From Shimia sp051201625 (GTDB taxonomy: Bacteria; Pseudomonadota; Alphaproteobacteria; Rhodobacterales; Rhodobacteraceae), in contig NZ_CP179203.1 of the NCBI RefSeq assembly GCF_051201625.1, positions 1,922,001 to 1,986,000 of the forward strand: a stretch of DNA of 64,000 bases. Direction: 5' to 3'. Positions 24,182-33,988 of this stretch are shown here, piece by piece. The position numbers and the translations under genes are program-made. Each line of letters starts with the position of its first letter. Position 1 is the stretch's first letter. The notes beneath the pieces were generated by a model. It did no database searches and had not been told where the DNA came from. It worked only from the letters and a program-made list of their open reading frames with translations.

Positions 24182-25150
24182 ATGGCGTTGGAAGATGCAA
24201 AGCATGAGGTGGATGTGGCCTTCACGCGTAAAAGCTCGCGTGGACGCTGTTTTGAAAATACGTTTGGTGGGGCAAATTCGTTTCTTCGGCGCCGGTATTC
24301 CAAGGATTTGGAGGGCGTGGACATCGCGGTAACAGGAATTCCATTTGATCACTCAGTGACAAACCGTCCTGGAACACGGCTTGGACCAAGAGCAATTCGT
24401 GAGGCTAGCGCCCTTCAAGCGGCTGATGCACCGTATGGATGGGGATATGACCCGTTGGAAGAGCTAAAGATCGTCGACTACGGTGACTTGGCGTTTGATT
24501 ATGCCCGAATCTGTGATTTTCCCAGAACATTGACGGCCCATATCAAGAGTATTCTTGATCGCGGAGCCGCTAGTATCGCGCTTGGTGGAGATCATTACAT
24601 CACCTTTCCAATCCTAAAGGCATACGCCGAAAAATACGGTCCATTAAGCCTTTTGCAGTTTGACGCTCATACCGATACCTGGGCTGATGATGACATGGAT
24701 AGGATTGATCACGGCACCATGTTTTACAAAGCGGTCAAAATGGGGTTGGTCGACCCCAAACGCTCGGTGCAGGTAGGAATTCGGACGGAGAACCCGGATA
24801 CGCTGGGTTTTAATATTATTGATGCTCGCGAGGTGCACGAAATCGGCCCCACCGCCGTTGTACGTAAGATCAAGGATATTCTAGGGACACATCCGACCTA
24901 TCTAAGTTTTGATATCGATGGCCTCGACCCAGCTTTTGCGCCTGGAACTGGAACGCCTGTTTGGGGTGGCTTGAGTAGTGGTCAGGCAAGCATTATTCTG
25001 CGTGATCTAGCCGGGATTAACATGGTTGGTGGAGACATTGTAGAAGTTTCACCGCCCTTCGACACGACTGGTGCCACTGCGATAGCTGGGGCACACATTG
25101 CAACAGAGCTTATTTGTTTGTGGGGTTGGAAGCAATTGCACAAAGGCTAA
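24182..25150 (+). CDS. speB: Agmatinase / ureohydrolase family protein
   Basis: 322 aa from the ATG at 24182, behind GGGGAG. Manganese-ligand motifs of ureohydrolases are complete: IALGGDHYITFPIL, LLQFDAHTDTW and LSFDIDGLDPAFAPGTGTP. The N-terminal DIAVTGIPFDHSVTNRPGTR and GPRAIREAS fit agmatinase rather than arginase. The expected reaction is agmatine to putrescine plus urea; guanidino-acid hydrolases share these motifs, so the substrate is likely but not certain. Confidence 0.85.
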   Translation: MALEDAKHEVDVAFTRKSSRGRCFENTFGGANSFLRRRYSKDLEGVDIAVTGIPFDHSVTNRPGTRLGPRAIREASALQAADAPYGWGYDPLEELKIVDYGDLAFDYARICDFPRTLTAHIKSILDRGAASIALGGDHYITFPILKAYAEKYGPLSLLQFDAHTDTWADDDMDRIDHGTMFYKAVKMGLVDPKRSVQVGIRTENPDTLGFNIIDAREVHEIGPTAVVRKIKDILGTHPTYLSFDIDGLDPAFAPGTGTPVWGGLSSGQASIILRDLAGINMVGGDIVEVSPPFDTTGATAIAGAHIATELICLWGWKQLHKG

Positions 25151-25289
25151 TGATATCGTCTGATGACGGCTGAAATCTCTTTGATTTACAGATCTTTTAC
25201 CAAGAGTTTGATACCTCGTTCCATAAATTATTTAATGACCGAAACTTGATATATTTCATCAGGATTTGAAGGGAAAAGGATTGCGCAAA

Positions 25290-25694
25290 ATGACTTTGAT
25301 CTGGATCTTATTGAGCCTTTTTCTCATATTATTGGCCTACATTCGTTTTGTGCCCAGCGATCCGGCTAAATGGCATGTGGCACCAAAACTAGCTGGTGAC
25401 CAAATATTCAATAATGGTGCGGTGCGTGTCGTTCTGATTGGAAAGGATGGCTTGCGTCGGCTCGTTAAGGTTGTAGAGGATGATCCTCGCTCGCAAATCC
25501 TTGTCGGCTCGGCGGAGGAGGGGATGATCACATTTATCAGCCGCTCCCGAATAGTTGGGTTTCCAGACTACACAACAGTACTTCAAGATGGTGAAAGATT
25601 GGTGATGCTGGCGCGTTCACGCTTCGGACGGAAAGATTTTGGCATCAATGCTGAACGACTTGACCGTTGGATTGACGCTTTGTCCGCCTTTTAA
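25290..25694 (+). CDS. DUF1499 family protein
   Basis: 134 aa from the ATG at 25290, with AAAAGGA nine bases upstream. A single N-terminal membrane segment (LIWILLSLFLILLAYIRFV) is followed by a DUF1499-like domain ending FGRKDFGINAERLDRWI. Function unknown; it is likely membrane-anchored. Its last 78 bp overlap, on the opposite strand, the 3' end of the small secreted-protein gene. Confidence 0.75.
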   Translation: MTLIWILLSLFLILLAYIRFVPSDPAKWHVAPKLAGDQIFNNGAVRVVLIGKDGLRRLVKVVEDDPRSQILVGSAEEGMITFISRSRIVGFPDYTTVLQDGERLVMLARSRFGRKDFGINAERLDRWIDALSAF

Positions 25695-25925
25695 ATTGGA
25701 GCTGAGACATCCCGGCGATACTTCTCGCCATATAGGGACATTTAAAGACATCTGACATTGGGCCATGAACATTCGGCCGTCGACCTGCAAACAAATTGTT
25801 TCGCCAATCTCGATGCGCTGACCTGTGCTATCTGTACAATAGCAGTCCACCGGCACACCGTTCATGAAGCCATCTGAAAATGCTGTAGATGCCAAAAGGC
25901 AAAATAGTGCTGCAAAACGTACCAT
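25617..25925 (-). CDS. Small secreted hypothetical protein
   Basis: 102 aa from the ATG at 25925. It begins with a good signal peptide (MVRFAALFCLLASTAFSDG) and has paired cysteines in VDCYCTDSTGQRIEIGETIC and AQCQMSLNVPIW, suggesting a periplasmic disulfide-bonded protein. I recognise the pattern as a Rhodobacteraceae family without a known role. The longer frame starting at 26072 is not needed. It diverges from prfA and its 3' end runs 78 bp into the DUF1499 gene. Confidence 0.65.
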   Translation of the reverse strand: MVRFAALFCLLASTAFSDGFMNGVPVDCYCTDSTGQRIEIGETICLQVDGRMFMAQCQMSLNVPIWREVSPGCLSSNLKGGQSVNPTVKSFSIDAKIFPSEA

Positions 25926-25986
25926 AGATTTAGTGTACAGCCGTGCGAGCACTTGACCAAGACAAAGGATTGTCTCACTTAGCGTC

Positions 25987-27039
25987 ATGGTCCCTATTGA
26001 ACGATTAGAGCTAATCATCCAGCGCTTTGAGTTTCTCGAAGCCCAAATGGCCGAGGGCAGCGGCATAGACATTGCTGTACTGGCGAAAGAATATTCTGAT
26101 CTCAGGCCGGTGGTTGAGCGAATCTCTTCCTACAAGCTAATGATGGCGGGCATTGAAGAAGCCGAGTTGATGTTAGAGGACTCGGAATTGCGGGCTCTCG
26201 CAGAAGAAGAATTGCTTACGTTGCGCGCTTCTCTCCCAGGCTTAGAGCATGAATTGCAACTGGCACTGTTACCCAAAGATGCGGCAGACGCGCGCCCAGT
26301 AATACTTGAAATTCGACCTGGAACGGGTGGCGATGAGGCGGCACTTTTTGCGGGAGACTTGCTACGCATGTATCAGCGTTACGCCGAGACTCGTGGCTGG
26401 ACGCTTGATATTCTGGAAGAACAAACAACAGAGCTGGGAGGTATCAAGGAGGTTGTGGCCCATATAAATGGCGTAAATGTTTTTGCACGATTGAAATATG
26501 AAAGTGGGGTTCATCGCGTTCAGCGTGTGCCTACGACGGAAAGTGGTGGGCGTATTCACACGTCCGCGGCGACCGTGGCCGTTTTGCCAAAGGCCGAGGA
26601 CGTGGATATTCAGATTGACGCAAATGATTTACGGATTGATACGATGCGGTCATCTGGTGCGGGTGGTCAGCATGTAAACACCACCGACTCAGCCGTAAGG
26701 ATCACGCACGTCCCGTCTGGGATCGTCGTGACCAGCTCCGAAAAATCGCAGCATCGTAATCGTGAAATTGCGATGCAGGTTCTCAAAACGCGACTGTATG
26801 ATATGGAACGTCAGCGGATCGATAGCGAACGGGCTGCAAACCGGGCTGGGCAGGTTGGTTCTGGCGACAGGTCGGAACGTATTCGCACTTATAATTTTCC
26901 TCAAGGGCGCATGACAGATCATAGAATTAATCTAACACTTTATAAGCTGGATCAGGTTATGCAGGGTGATTTGGATGAAGTTATTGATGCACTTACAGCT
27001 GACGCGCAGGCCATAATGCTTGCGGAGATAAACGCGTGA
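25987..27039 (+). CDS. prfA: Peptide chain release factor 1
   Basis: 350 aa. The catalytic GGQ loop is SSGAGGQHVN (Gly226-Gln228), and the stop-codon-reading P-x-T motif appears as PTT (182-184). The N-terminal helical domain has the normal length. RF1 recognises UAA and UAG and releases the peptide on the ribosome. The stop overlaps the GTG start of prmC by 4 bp; PrmC methylates the Gln of the GGQ motif, so the pair forms a functional operon. Confidence 0.97.
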   Translation: MVPIERLELIIQRFEFLEAQMAEGSGIDIAVLAKEYSDLRPVVERISSYKLMMAGIEEAELMLEDSELRALAEEELLTLRASLPGLEHELQLALLPKDAADARPVILEIRPGTGGDEAALFAGDLLRMYQRYAETRGWTLDILEEQTTELGGIKEVVAHINGVNVFARLKYESGVHRVQRVPTTESGGRIHTSAATVAVLPKAEDVDIQIDANDLRIDTMRSSGAGGQHVNTTDSAVRITHVPSGIVVTSSEKSQHRNREIAMQVLKTRLYDMERQRIDSERAANRAGQVGSGDRSERIRTYNFPQGRMTDHRINLTLYKLDQVMQGDLDEVIDALTADAQAIMLAEINA

Positions 27040-27878
27040 GCCAAACAGTAGGGGGGTTAATCCTTGCAGCCACGAAAGCGTTGCAAAGGGTTGGTGTCGC
27101 AAGCGCAGGACGTGATGCACGGGCCTTGGTTGCTATGTCGACCAGCCGCCGCACCGACCGGCTGAGCTTGGAACTTAACGAAAATGTCAGCGATGCAGAA
27201 GAGCTGATTCTGGGCAATGTGCTTAAAGATCGATTGCAACGGAAACCACTGTCACAAATTATTGGAAAAAGGCAATTTTTCGAGCATGAGTTCCAAGTCA
27301 CCTCAGATACACTCGATCCGCGACCGGAAACTGAATGTTTAGTTCTGGCTGCTCTTGCTGGGCCGGTGAAGAGAATGTTGGATCTTGGGACAGGGACTGG
27401 CGCTGTTGCTATTTCAATTTTGGCTGCCCAACCCGCTGCAAGCGGTATGGCGACTGATATTTCGATTGAAGCCCTGCGTGTTGCGGCTGGCAACGCCGAG
27501 CAGACAGGAACTGCAAACCGTCTAGACCTGATTGTAAGCGATTGGTTTGAAAAGGTGCAGGGGAAGTTTGATCTAATTGTATCCAATCCCCCCTATATTT
27601 CTAAGGAAGAGATGAACACACTGGCGCCAGAGTTGTCATTCGAGCCGCGTCTCGCGTTGACGGATGAGGGAGACGGACTTTCGGCCTACCGGAAAATTCT
27701 GGATAACGCTGTGAATTACCTTACGCCTGGCGGACGATTGCTCGTCGAGATTGGTTGGCAGCAAGGAGATTTGGTTTCTCAACTTTTTAAAGAAGCTGGG
27801 CTTGAAAAAATTGAAATCCAGCTGGACCTAGATGGACGTGATCGAGTTGTTTTAGGGCAAAGTTCCAACACTTATTAA
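27036..27878 (+). CDS. prmC: Protein-(glutamine-N5) methyltransferase PrmC (HemK)
   Basis: 280 aa from the GTG overlapping the prfA stop. The SAM-binding motif is MLDLGTGTGAVAISIL (from about residue 114), the catalytic NPPY is at 184-187 in LIVSNPPYIS, and the N-terminal substrate-binding helical domain ends in PLSQIIGKRQFFEHEF. It methylates the GGQ glutamine of release factors, raising termination efficiency. Confidence 0.97.
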   Translation: MSQTVGGLILAATKALQRVGVASAGRDARALVAMSTSRRTDRLSLELNENVSDAEELILGNVLKDRLQRKPLSQIIGKRQFFEHEFQVTSDTLDPRPETECLVLAALAGPVKRMLDLGTGTGAVAISILAAQPAASGMATDISIEALRVAAGNAEQTGTANRLDLIVSDWFEKVQGKFDLIVSNPPYISKEEMNTLAPELSFEPRLALTDEGDGLSAYRKILDNAVNYLTPGGRLLVEIGWQQGDLVSQLFKEAGLEKIEIQLDLDGRDRVVLGQSSNTY

Positions 27879-28088
27879 ATTATTTCTAAAAATTTTTACT
27901 CATCTGGCCGAAATACCCTTGTACCGAAGCGCAAGGCCGACTAATGAGGAGTAGTTCAAACGGCGGACGCCATGCAGGTGGTCCCGTGGGGCACCAAGCC
28001 AAAAATGTCGCAACCGGAATTATTCAGAGCGTAAGAGGCGTGAAACGGTTAGGGCGACTGCAATTGATCAAGGCTGGATTGCAAGAAT

Positions 28089-28721
28089 ATGAGATCTTCG
28101 AAGTCACGTCCGCGCAATAAACCAAACCGGAACCGTCCGTCAGGCAATATCGTTAATCGAGTGTTTGATAGCTCTGGACCGGAAGGTAAAGTGCGGGGCA
28201 CCCCGCAGCAGATAATCGACAAGTACAACCAATTGACGCGAGACGCTCAACTGGGAAACGATCGCGTCGCAGCAGAAAATTTTCAACAACACGCTGAACA
28301 TTATTTGCGAATGCTCAATGAAGCGCAGCGTGAGCAGGAAGCTCGGCGCGAAGAACAGGAAGCCCGTCGTGAAGAGCAGGAGCGCCAGAACCGTGAGCGT
28401 CAGGCTGAACGTGATCGTGAGCGTCGGGAACGGATGGATCGTCAGGAGCGGGAAGCCGGTGGCCGTGAAACCGAAGAGCTGCCCGAAGTTATTCTGGACC
28501 CGTCCGAGAGCGAACAGCCGGACCTAATTGTTGATTCACCCGAGGACAAACTGGTAGAAACCCCGGAAGTTGTCGCAGAGAGCAAGCCTAAAATACCTCG
28601 AAAAACTACACCTCGAAGGCGTTCTAGCACTGCTGTCAAGAAAAAGGCAGACGATACCACTGTGGCCGATGTCGACTCAGTAGAGCAATCATCAGCTAGT
28701 GAGGGCAACGCCGCAGAATAA
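28089..28721 (+). CDS. DUF4167 domain-containing protein
   Basis: 210 aa. A basic start (MRSSKSRPRNKPNRNRPSG) leads to the DUF4167 core (NRVFDSSGPEGKVRGTPQQI and AAENFQQHAEHYLRMLNEAQ), then a long charged coiled-coil of QE/RE repeats (about residues 78-125) and an acidic to basic disordered tail. The family is widespread in alphaproteobacteria next to prfA-prmC, as here. Its function is unknown; RNA or ribosome association is only a guess from the basic N-terminus. The 210 bp upstream hold no gene. Confidence 0.85.
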   Translation: MRSSKSRPRNKPNRNRPSGNIVNRVFDSSGPEGKVRGTPQQIIDKYNQLTRDAQLGNDRVAAENFQQHAEHYLRMLNEAQREQEARREEQEARREEQERQNRERQAERDRERRERMDRQEREAGGRETEELPEVILDPSESEQPDLIVDSPEDKLVETPEVVAESKPKIPRKTTPRRRSSTAVKKKADDTTVADVDSVEQSSASEGNAAE

Positions 28722-28769
28722 CTATTGCCCGCTTGGCGCACTGGTAGATTAAATCTGATAATCGTACGC

Positions 28770-29615
28770 TTATCGTCGCTCCAGTACGCGAGCGAGGGCA
28801 CAAAATTGTTCCAAAGGGATTTGTTCTGCCCGGTCAGTGGGCGCAATTCCTGCTGCAAGCAATAAGTCTTCTATATTAGGGGCCTGCCCTTTCAAAGAGG
28901 CTCGTAACATTTTGCGTCGTTGGTTGAATGCGGCAGCGACAACACGGTTTAGTGTTGCGGGGTTTGCTGGAAACCTCGGCCTGCTCAATGCGGTTAGGTG
29001 AACTACGGCAGAGTTTACCTTCGGTGGCGGTGTGAAAGCATTTGGGGGCAATGTCATCACAATCTTTGCGTCAGATCTCCACTGGGCTAGAAGCGCCAAT
29101 CGTCCGTAGGCTTTACTGCCCGGTTTGGCGACAATACGGTCTGCAACCTCGCGCTGAAACATGAGCGTGAGGCTCTGCCAAAATGGAGGCCACTTCGGCG
29201 GTGTTAGCCATCGCACCAGCAGTTCCGTTCCTATGTTGTAGGGTAAATTTGCGGCGATGCGGATTGGAGGAGTTAGAAATTTCAGTGGATTGACGTCAAG
29301 TGCATCGTCATTAACTACCATGAGCTGACCTGGATAAGCATTTGCTATTTCTTCCAATGCAGGCAAACACCGCGTGTCCTTTTCGATCGCCAAAACGTGT
29401 CGCGCACCCTCAGCTAGTAAACCGCGCGTTAATCCACCCGGACCGGGGCCGATCTCAAGAATATCGGAACCTTGCAGGTCTCCGACCTGTCGAGCAATTT
29501 TAGCTGTGAGGTTAAGGTCGAGCAAAAAGTTTTGTCCGAGAGATTTGCGAGCAGACAACTCGTGCGTGGCGATTACTTCACGAAGTGGGGGCAGAGTGTC
29601 GATTGCATTTTTCAT
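28770..29615 (-). CDS. rsmA: 16S rRNA (adenine1518/1519-N6) dimethyltransferase KsgA
   Basis: 281 aa. Motifs: SARKSLGQNFLLDLNLTAKI at the N-terminus, the SAM-binding ILEIGPGPGGLTRGLL, and the catalytic NLPYNIGTELLVRWL. The C-terminal AAFNQRRKMLRASLKG is complete. It dimethylates two adjacent adenosines at the 3' end of 16S rRNA. It follows pdxA by 3 bp in the lptF-to-ksgA operon, a conserved order. Confidence 0.97.
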   Translation of the reverse strand: MKNAIDTLPPLREVIATHELSARKSLGQNFLLDLNLTAKIARQVGDLQGSDILEIGPGPGGLTRGLLAEGARHVLAIEKDTRCLPALEEIANAYPGQLMVVNDDALDVNPLKFLTPPIRIAANLPYNIGTELLVRWLTPPKWPPFWQSLTLMFQREVADRIVAKPGSKAYGRLALLAQWRSDAKIVMTLPPNAFTPPPKVNSAVVHLTALSRPRFPANPATLNRVVAAAFNQRRKMLRASLKGQAPNIEDLLLAAGIAPTDRAEQIPLEQFCALARVLERR

Positions 29616-29618
29616 GTC

Positions 29619-30587
29619 TTAACGCGCCTTCGACATGCAAAACGCAAGCTGCAATGCCGCGATGGTGCTGGACGGGTTTGCGATACCTTTTCCTGCAATG
29701 TTGAAAGCTGTGCCATGATCAGGCGATGTGCGAATAAACGGTAACCCAAGCGTAACGTTGACACTGTTGTCGAAATCCAATGTTTTAACTGGGATTAGGG
29801 CTTGGTCGTGGTAGGCACAGATCGCTACATCGTAGGTGTCGCGGGCGCTCGCATGAAACATTGTATCAGCAGACCAAGGTCCAGTGATGTCTAGTCCGAT
29901 GCCTTGCAACTCGGCGATTACTGGCGCGATAGTTGTGAAGTCTTCATGCCCCATAACGCCGCCTTCGCCTGCATGTGGGTTTAATCCGGCTACCGCAATG
30001 CGCGGCTTGTCGATACCAAACTGTTGAATGAGACCAGTGTGTGCGATGCGTATCGTATCACGCAAAAGATCAGCGGTCAGAGCTTTGGGTACATCGCTGA
30101 GCGGGATATGAATAGTGGCCGGGACAACACGTAATTGATCTGACGCCAACATCATCACTACTCGCCCAACATCGCTTAAATATGCGAGATATTCGGTATG
30201 TCCTGGCCAAGGAAAATTGGCACCATCCTTCAATACTTTTTTGTTTATTGGTGCGGTACAAAGTGCGGAAGCTGCGCCAGATATCGCTAAATCTGTGCCG
30301 CGCGAAATTACCTCGATGACACTTTCAGAATTTTCAGGATCTGGTAGGCCCGGCTTTTCAACTCCAAAAAAAGGATGTGGCAGAACTGGTAGCGCGTTCG
30401 CGGAGATTGATATAGCCTCCGCCGGCTCCTGTATTATCGAAAATGGGACCCTGCCTGGCAAATGTTCCGGATCAGCAATCAGAAAAAACGGGACGTCCGC
30501 CTTTAAATGTTTCCAAGCTTTTTCGGCAAGTTCAAGTCCAACCCCTGCGGGTTCGCCACAGGTGTAGGCAATTGGAGCTAGCATCAA
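29619..30587 (-). CDS. pdxA: 4-hydroxythreonine-4-phosphate dehydrogenase PdxA
   Basis: 322 aa. PdxA signatures: YTCGEPAGVGLELAEKAW at the N-terminus, TAPINKKVL, FPWPGHTEYLA (metal His), VAGLNPHAGEGGVMGHED and RTSPDHGTAFNIAGKG. It oxidises 4-phosphohydroxythreonine in pyridoxal-5'-phosphate synthesis. The start overlaps the surA stop by 4 bp, so it is translationally coupled within the envelope operon. Confidence 0.96.
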   Translation of the reverse strand: MMLAPIAYTCGEPAGVGLELAEKAWKHLKADVPFFLIADPEHLPGRVPFSIIQEPAEAISISANALPVLPHPFFGVEKPGLPDPENSESVIEVISRGTDLAISGAASALCTAPINKKVLKDGANFPWPGHTEYLAYLSDVGRVVMMLASDQLRVVPATIHIPLSDVPKALTADLLRDTIRIAHTGLIQQFGIDKPRIAVAGLNPHAGEGGVMGHEDFTTIAPVIAELQGIGLDITGPWSADTMFHASARDTYDVAICAYHDQALIPVKTLDFDNSVNVTLGLPFIRTSPDHGTAFNIAGKGIANPSSTIAALQLAFCMSKAR

Positions 30588-31801
30588 TTTTCAACGATGA
30601 TGGCTTCAGCCCGCAGCTGCTCAAGATAGCTGTTAGCAAAAGATTCGAGCCTTTGCCGCCGCAACGCGGCAGCAACATCTTCACGTGATAATTCCTCGTC
30701 TAGCTTTGCGGTACGTCCGCACAGCATAAGATAAACTAATGCCTGATTGTTGGCTGTAGTCAGGTTGGTTGATGCTTCATTATCATCAAGTTTGGCTAAC
30801 TCAAGAGCAATATCGCGCGGAATTTCTCCGGGTGATTTAGTTTCGCGAGCAAGTGTGCCTAAAGGTTTTTCCAGAGCATATCCGTACAGGTCATCACAGC
30901 GGTCAAATTTGTCTCGAATGGCACCTGCTTCAGCGAGATTATCAGCTGTGCGCCCACCCGGCAGATAGACCATAGCGTAATCGATTGCGGAGTAAGCTGT
31001 TGGCCGTTTACCGGTTTCCTGTATGCCACGCATTTGAAATAAAGCAACCGCGTTGGGCAATTGCACAGGATCGCTGACCTCGGCACGACCCAATGCACTG
31101 ATGAGGGGACGTAGTTCAGGTGGCAGGTTGGTGATCGACATCCAATCAATTTTTCCACCTTGATCTTTTGTCGACGATGCGGAGTAAGTGCGGGCTGCGG
31201 CCTCAAAATCGATATAAGTTGTGATCTCCGAGAGTTGCGATGCAAGTCCCATGACCTGTTCTTGTGTTTGTGGCGTAACTGGGATGACAATTTCTGAAAG
31301 CAAAACGCGCACACCACCCGCACCGCTATTTGCGGCAATGGCTCGGTCGATTTCTTTTTCAGTGATTTGCACACGTGATCCAAAACGCGTTTGAGTTACG
31401 CCGCTCCAAGCGATACCGGCGTAAATAAACGCTCGGATTGTTTGCTCGTCCACACCCTCGGCTGCTAAAGCTTTGAGGATTTCCTCGGGTTTCACATTAG
31501 CCCTTTGGGCGAATTGAACCAGACCAGCCTGGAGCCCGTCTTCACTTGGTTGAACACCAGAAATCTCGGCAGCTTCGAGCTTGAGGCGGTCTTCTAGCAA
31601 CTGTTCGCGCGCAATTTTGCGCACATCGCCCGGCGCGTTCATAATAGCTAAGAGAAGGGCGCGCTGTTCTATTTCATAAAATGAAACTGCGCGGTCATTC
31701 ACAATGATCGCTGGTGAAAAGGCACTTTGGGCAACGGCTACCGTTGAGATCAAAATAGTCATCAAAATGGCTATGACACTGAAAAGGGAGCGTGACATCA
31801 T
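30584..31801 (-). CDS. surA: Periplasmic chaperone / peptidyl-prolyl isomerase SurA
   Basis: 405 aa with a signal peptide (IAILMTILISTVAVAQSAFS). The N-terminal SurA chaperone domain (PAIIVNDRAVSFYEIEQRAL) is followed by a region where parvulin domains would lie (VLLSEIVIPVTPQTQE to DPVQLPNAVALFQM). The parvulin part is short and divergent, as often in alphaproteobacteria. It assists outer-membrane protein folding, including LptD, whose gene lies directly upstream in the operon. Confidence 0.85.
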   Translation of the reverse strand: MMSRSLFSVIAILMTILISTVAVAQSAFSPAIIVNDRAVSFYEIEQRALLLAIMNAPGDVRKIAREQLLEDRLKLEAAEISGVQPSEDGLQAGLVQFAQRANVKPEEILKALAAEGVDEQTIRAFIYAGIAWSGVTQTRFGSRVQITEKEIDRAIAANSGAGGVRVLLSEIVIPVTPQTQEQVMGLASQLSEITTYIDFEAAARTYSASSTKDQGGKIDWMSITNLPPELRPLISALGRAEVSDPVQLPNAVALFQMRGIQETGKRPTAYSAIDYAMVYLPGGRTADNLAEAGAIRDKFDRCDDLYGYALEKPLGTLARETKSPGEIPRDIALELAKLDDNEASTNLTTANNQALVYLMLCGRTAKLDEELSREDVAAALRRQRLESFANSYLEQLRAEAIIVEN

Positions 31802-31822
31802 ATTACGTTCTTTCTGCTCATT

Positions 31823-33988
31823 TTAAGATCTGCCGCATTTACGAGAATAACTCTTATCTTTCGAATTTACCGAAAAACCAAGGAGGCCAACGGAAAATCC
31901 AATATCAGTGCTAGGAAGCACTGTAGTGGATGTAGAGAAGCGGCGCGAGACCGTAAGTTCAAACTTAACGCATTCGTTGCGATATTCAAGTCCTACTCCT
32001 GCCTCTGCAGTCTCATTGTTTCCAGCATCGAACCGCCAGTCAAATAGGCTGGTCCAGTGACGACTTAACCGATAGCGACTGTCTAGCGCCCATTCTGCGA
32101 GTGTTTCATCTCGATCCTCTGCGGAATCCGCGCCCAACCAAATATAACTTGCATCTAGCCAAAGTTTTTCATTCGTCCAACCTATGCGTGCAGAGGCCTT
32201 GTTAATGCCGTCGTCTAGGCTGAACAATGTACGTGTCGCTAGATCAAAGCCTTTGGAAGTTTTGTATTGACCAGCAACAAGAAAATCTGTCTCAGAGGTC
32301 GACAGTCCCGAGGTATGCGAGAAATCTGGTTGTACGTCCTGATGATAAACCTGACCTATCGTGAAGTTGCCCCGCCACCTATCTTTGGAATAGCGTGCCC
32401 AGTTTAAACCGATTGCTCCTGTGATACCGCGCTCTCGACGATCGTAGGACGGGAATCGCGACAAAGCCAATAAGTTGCCTTCGTCAAACTCGACCCGAGT
32501 ACTTTCGTCGTTAGCGACATCCAGATTGCTACCCCCAGTCCAGCCGATCTGCGCGACAGGTTCTAGTAGGTAGGTATTACCATCAATGCCAACTTTGCTC
32601 ATAGGGTAGCGCATTTGTGCCGCGATCGTCGGCGTGAACTGACTTTGATAGGACTTTACTGCCGCATCATTCTGTGTGTGATAGGCGTCTAATGCAAATT
32701 CGCCTGTGACACCTACTCGCAGACCATTTTTTAGATTCCAATTGCGCCGCCAAAGAACTGAGGCATTCAATCGCCCAACGTCACGGCCATCGACAATGTT
32801 ATCGTCATCAGGACCATCTACATCAAGGTCTGAGTGGCGATAGTGGATATGAGCCTCGAGGTTGGTGCGCAGTTCTCCACCGATGGAGGAAGGGTAATAA
32901 CGGCGTCGCGTTTCAGCGAGCGCCACGAATGTTGGAAGTGTGTTGTATTCCTCTTCGGGGCGCAACGTCTGATAATGAAAAATGGCAAACCGAGTGTTTT
33001 TATTTCTATATGTTTGCTGCAGTGTGAGGTTGCTTTCAAGACGGTCTTCGTCTGAATAATCGTAATCGATCAAATAACTGTCGTCGCTCGTCGACTGGAT
33101 GTTAAAGTCTAGTTTGTAGTCGCTTGGTAGATCAAAAGCTCCGTCAGCGAAGAGGTATGCACGGGTTTTGTTTGGTTTGATCGTGTCATCAGTGAATGCA
33201 GTATTGATGTTGACGAAACCGTTACTGAAAACCTGTCGATAACGAAGCTCCAATGTCCGGGTTTCGGAGGAGACATAGGGAGTTAACGTCAAATCGCGAT
33301 AATTTCCCAGCGTTATAAAATAAGGGATTTTAACTCCCCACCCTAACTGCGTTGTGTTGCGAATCGTCGGAACAAGAAACCCTGTTACACGGTCAAGTCT
33401 TGGATCTGGTAGCCGCAGTGTTGGGAAGTACGCAACAGGTACATTGCGGATTAAAAATGTCGCATTATCGAAGTAGATTTGTCGCTTGAGGTCATCATGA
33501 ACGACGCGCTGTGCACGAATTTGCCACAGAGGCGCTTTTTCATCCAGACATACAATACATGATGACACCGACGCTTTCGTTAAAATATTGTAACGCCCTT
33601 CAACGCGGTCTAACTGATTCGCTGCAAGCTGAACTTGCTGTTTCAGAACAAGGCGCGCACTGTGCATCAGTCCGTTGCTAAACTTGCTGTCTAGCTCTGC
33701 AGATGAAGCCAGAATGGTGACTTCACTCCCTTGTAAAATGCGAATAGGTCCATAAACAACGACTTTATCTATCCTGCTGTCATAAGTGATTTTCTCAGCA
33801 AGCAGTCGCGAGTTGCCCATCAGCGCTTCAACATGACCCTCTGCAGTCAGTTGCGACTGACCATCGATGAAGACATGGTCCGCAATCAACACAACATTTT
33901 CGTTTTCAGGAACTTCCTGTGCAAGAGAAGAAGAGGTCAAAGTAACCGACAGCAGAATGCCGGACAGAAGACGTTTGGCAGCGTTCAT
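31823..33988 (-). CDS. lptD: LPS-assembly outer membrane protein LptD
   Basis: 721 aa from the ATG at 33988, which has GGAGG just upstream; the frame runs on to 34255 only by overlapping lptG. A signal peptide (LLSGILLSVTLTSSSLAQ) is followed by the OstA/LptA-like jellyroll (ADHVFIDGQSQLTAEGHVEA), then a long beta-barrel with alternating aromatic strands. A cysteine pair (SSCIVC) lies near the domain junction. With LptE it inserts LPS in the outer membrane. Coupled with lptG and surA in one operon. Confidence 0.93.
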   Translation of the reverse strand: MNAAKRLLSGILLSVTLTSSSLAQEVPENENVVLIADHVFIDGQSQLTAEGHVEALMGNSRLLAEKITYDSRIDKVVVYGPIRILQGSEVTILASSAELDSKFSNGLMHSARLVLKQQVQLAANQLDRVEGRYNILTKASVSSCIVCLDEKAPLWQIRAQRVVHDDLKRQIYFDNATFLIRNVPVAYFPTLRLPDPRLDRVTGFLVPTIRNTTQLGWGVKIPYFITLGNYRDLTLTPYVSSETRTLELRYRQVFSNGFVNINTAFTDDTIKPNKTRAYLFADGAFDLPSDYKLDFNIQSTSDDSYLIDYDYSDEDRLESNLTLQQTYRNKNTRFAIFHYQTLRPEEEYNTLPTFVALAETRRRYYPSSIGGELRTNLEAHIHYRHSDLDVDGPDDDNIVDGRDVGRLNASVLWRRNWNLKNGLRVGVTGEFALDAYHTQNDAAVKSYQSQFTPTIAAQMRYPMSKVGIDGNTYLLEPVAQIGWTGGSNLDVANDESTRVEFDEGNLLALSRFPSYDRRERGITGAIGLNWARYSKDRWRGNFTIGQVYHQDVQPDFSHTSGLSTSETDFLVAGQYKTSKGFDLATRTLFSLDDGINKASARIGWTNEKLWLDASYIWLGADSAEDRDETLAEWALDSRYRLSRHWTSLFDWRFDAGNNETAEAGVGLEYRNECVKFELTVSRRFSTSTTVLPSTDIGFSVGLLGFSVNSKDKSYSRKCGRS

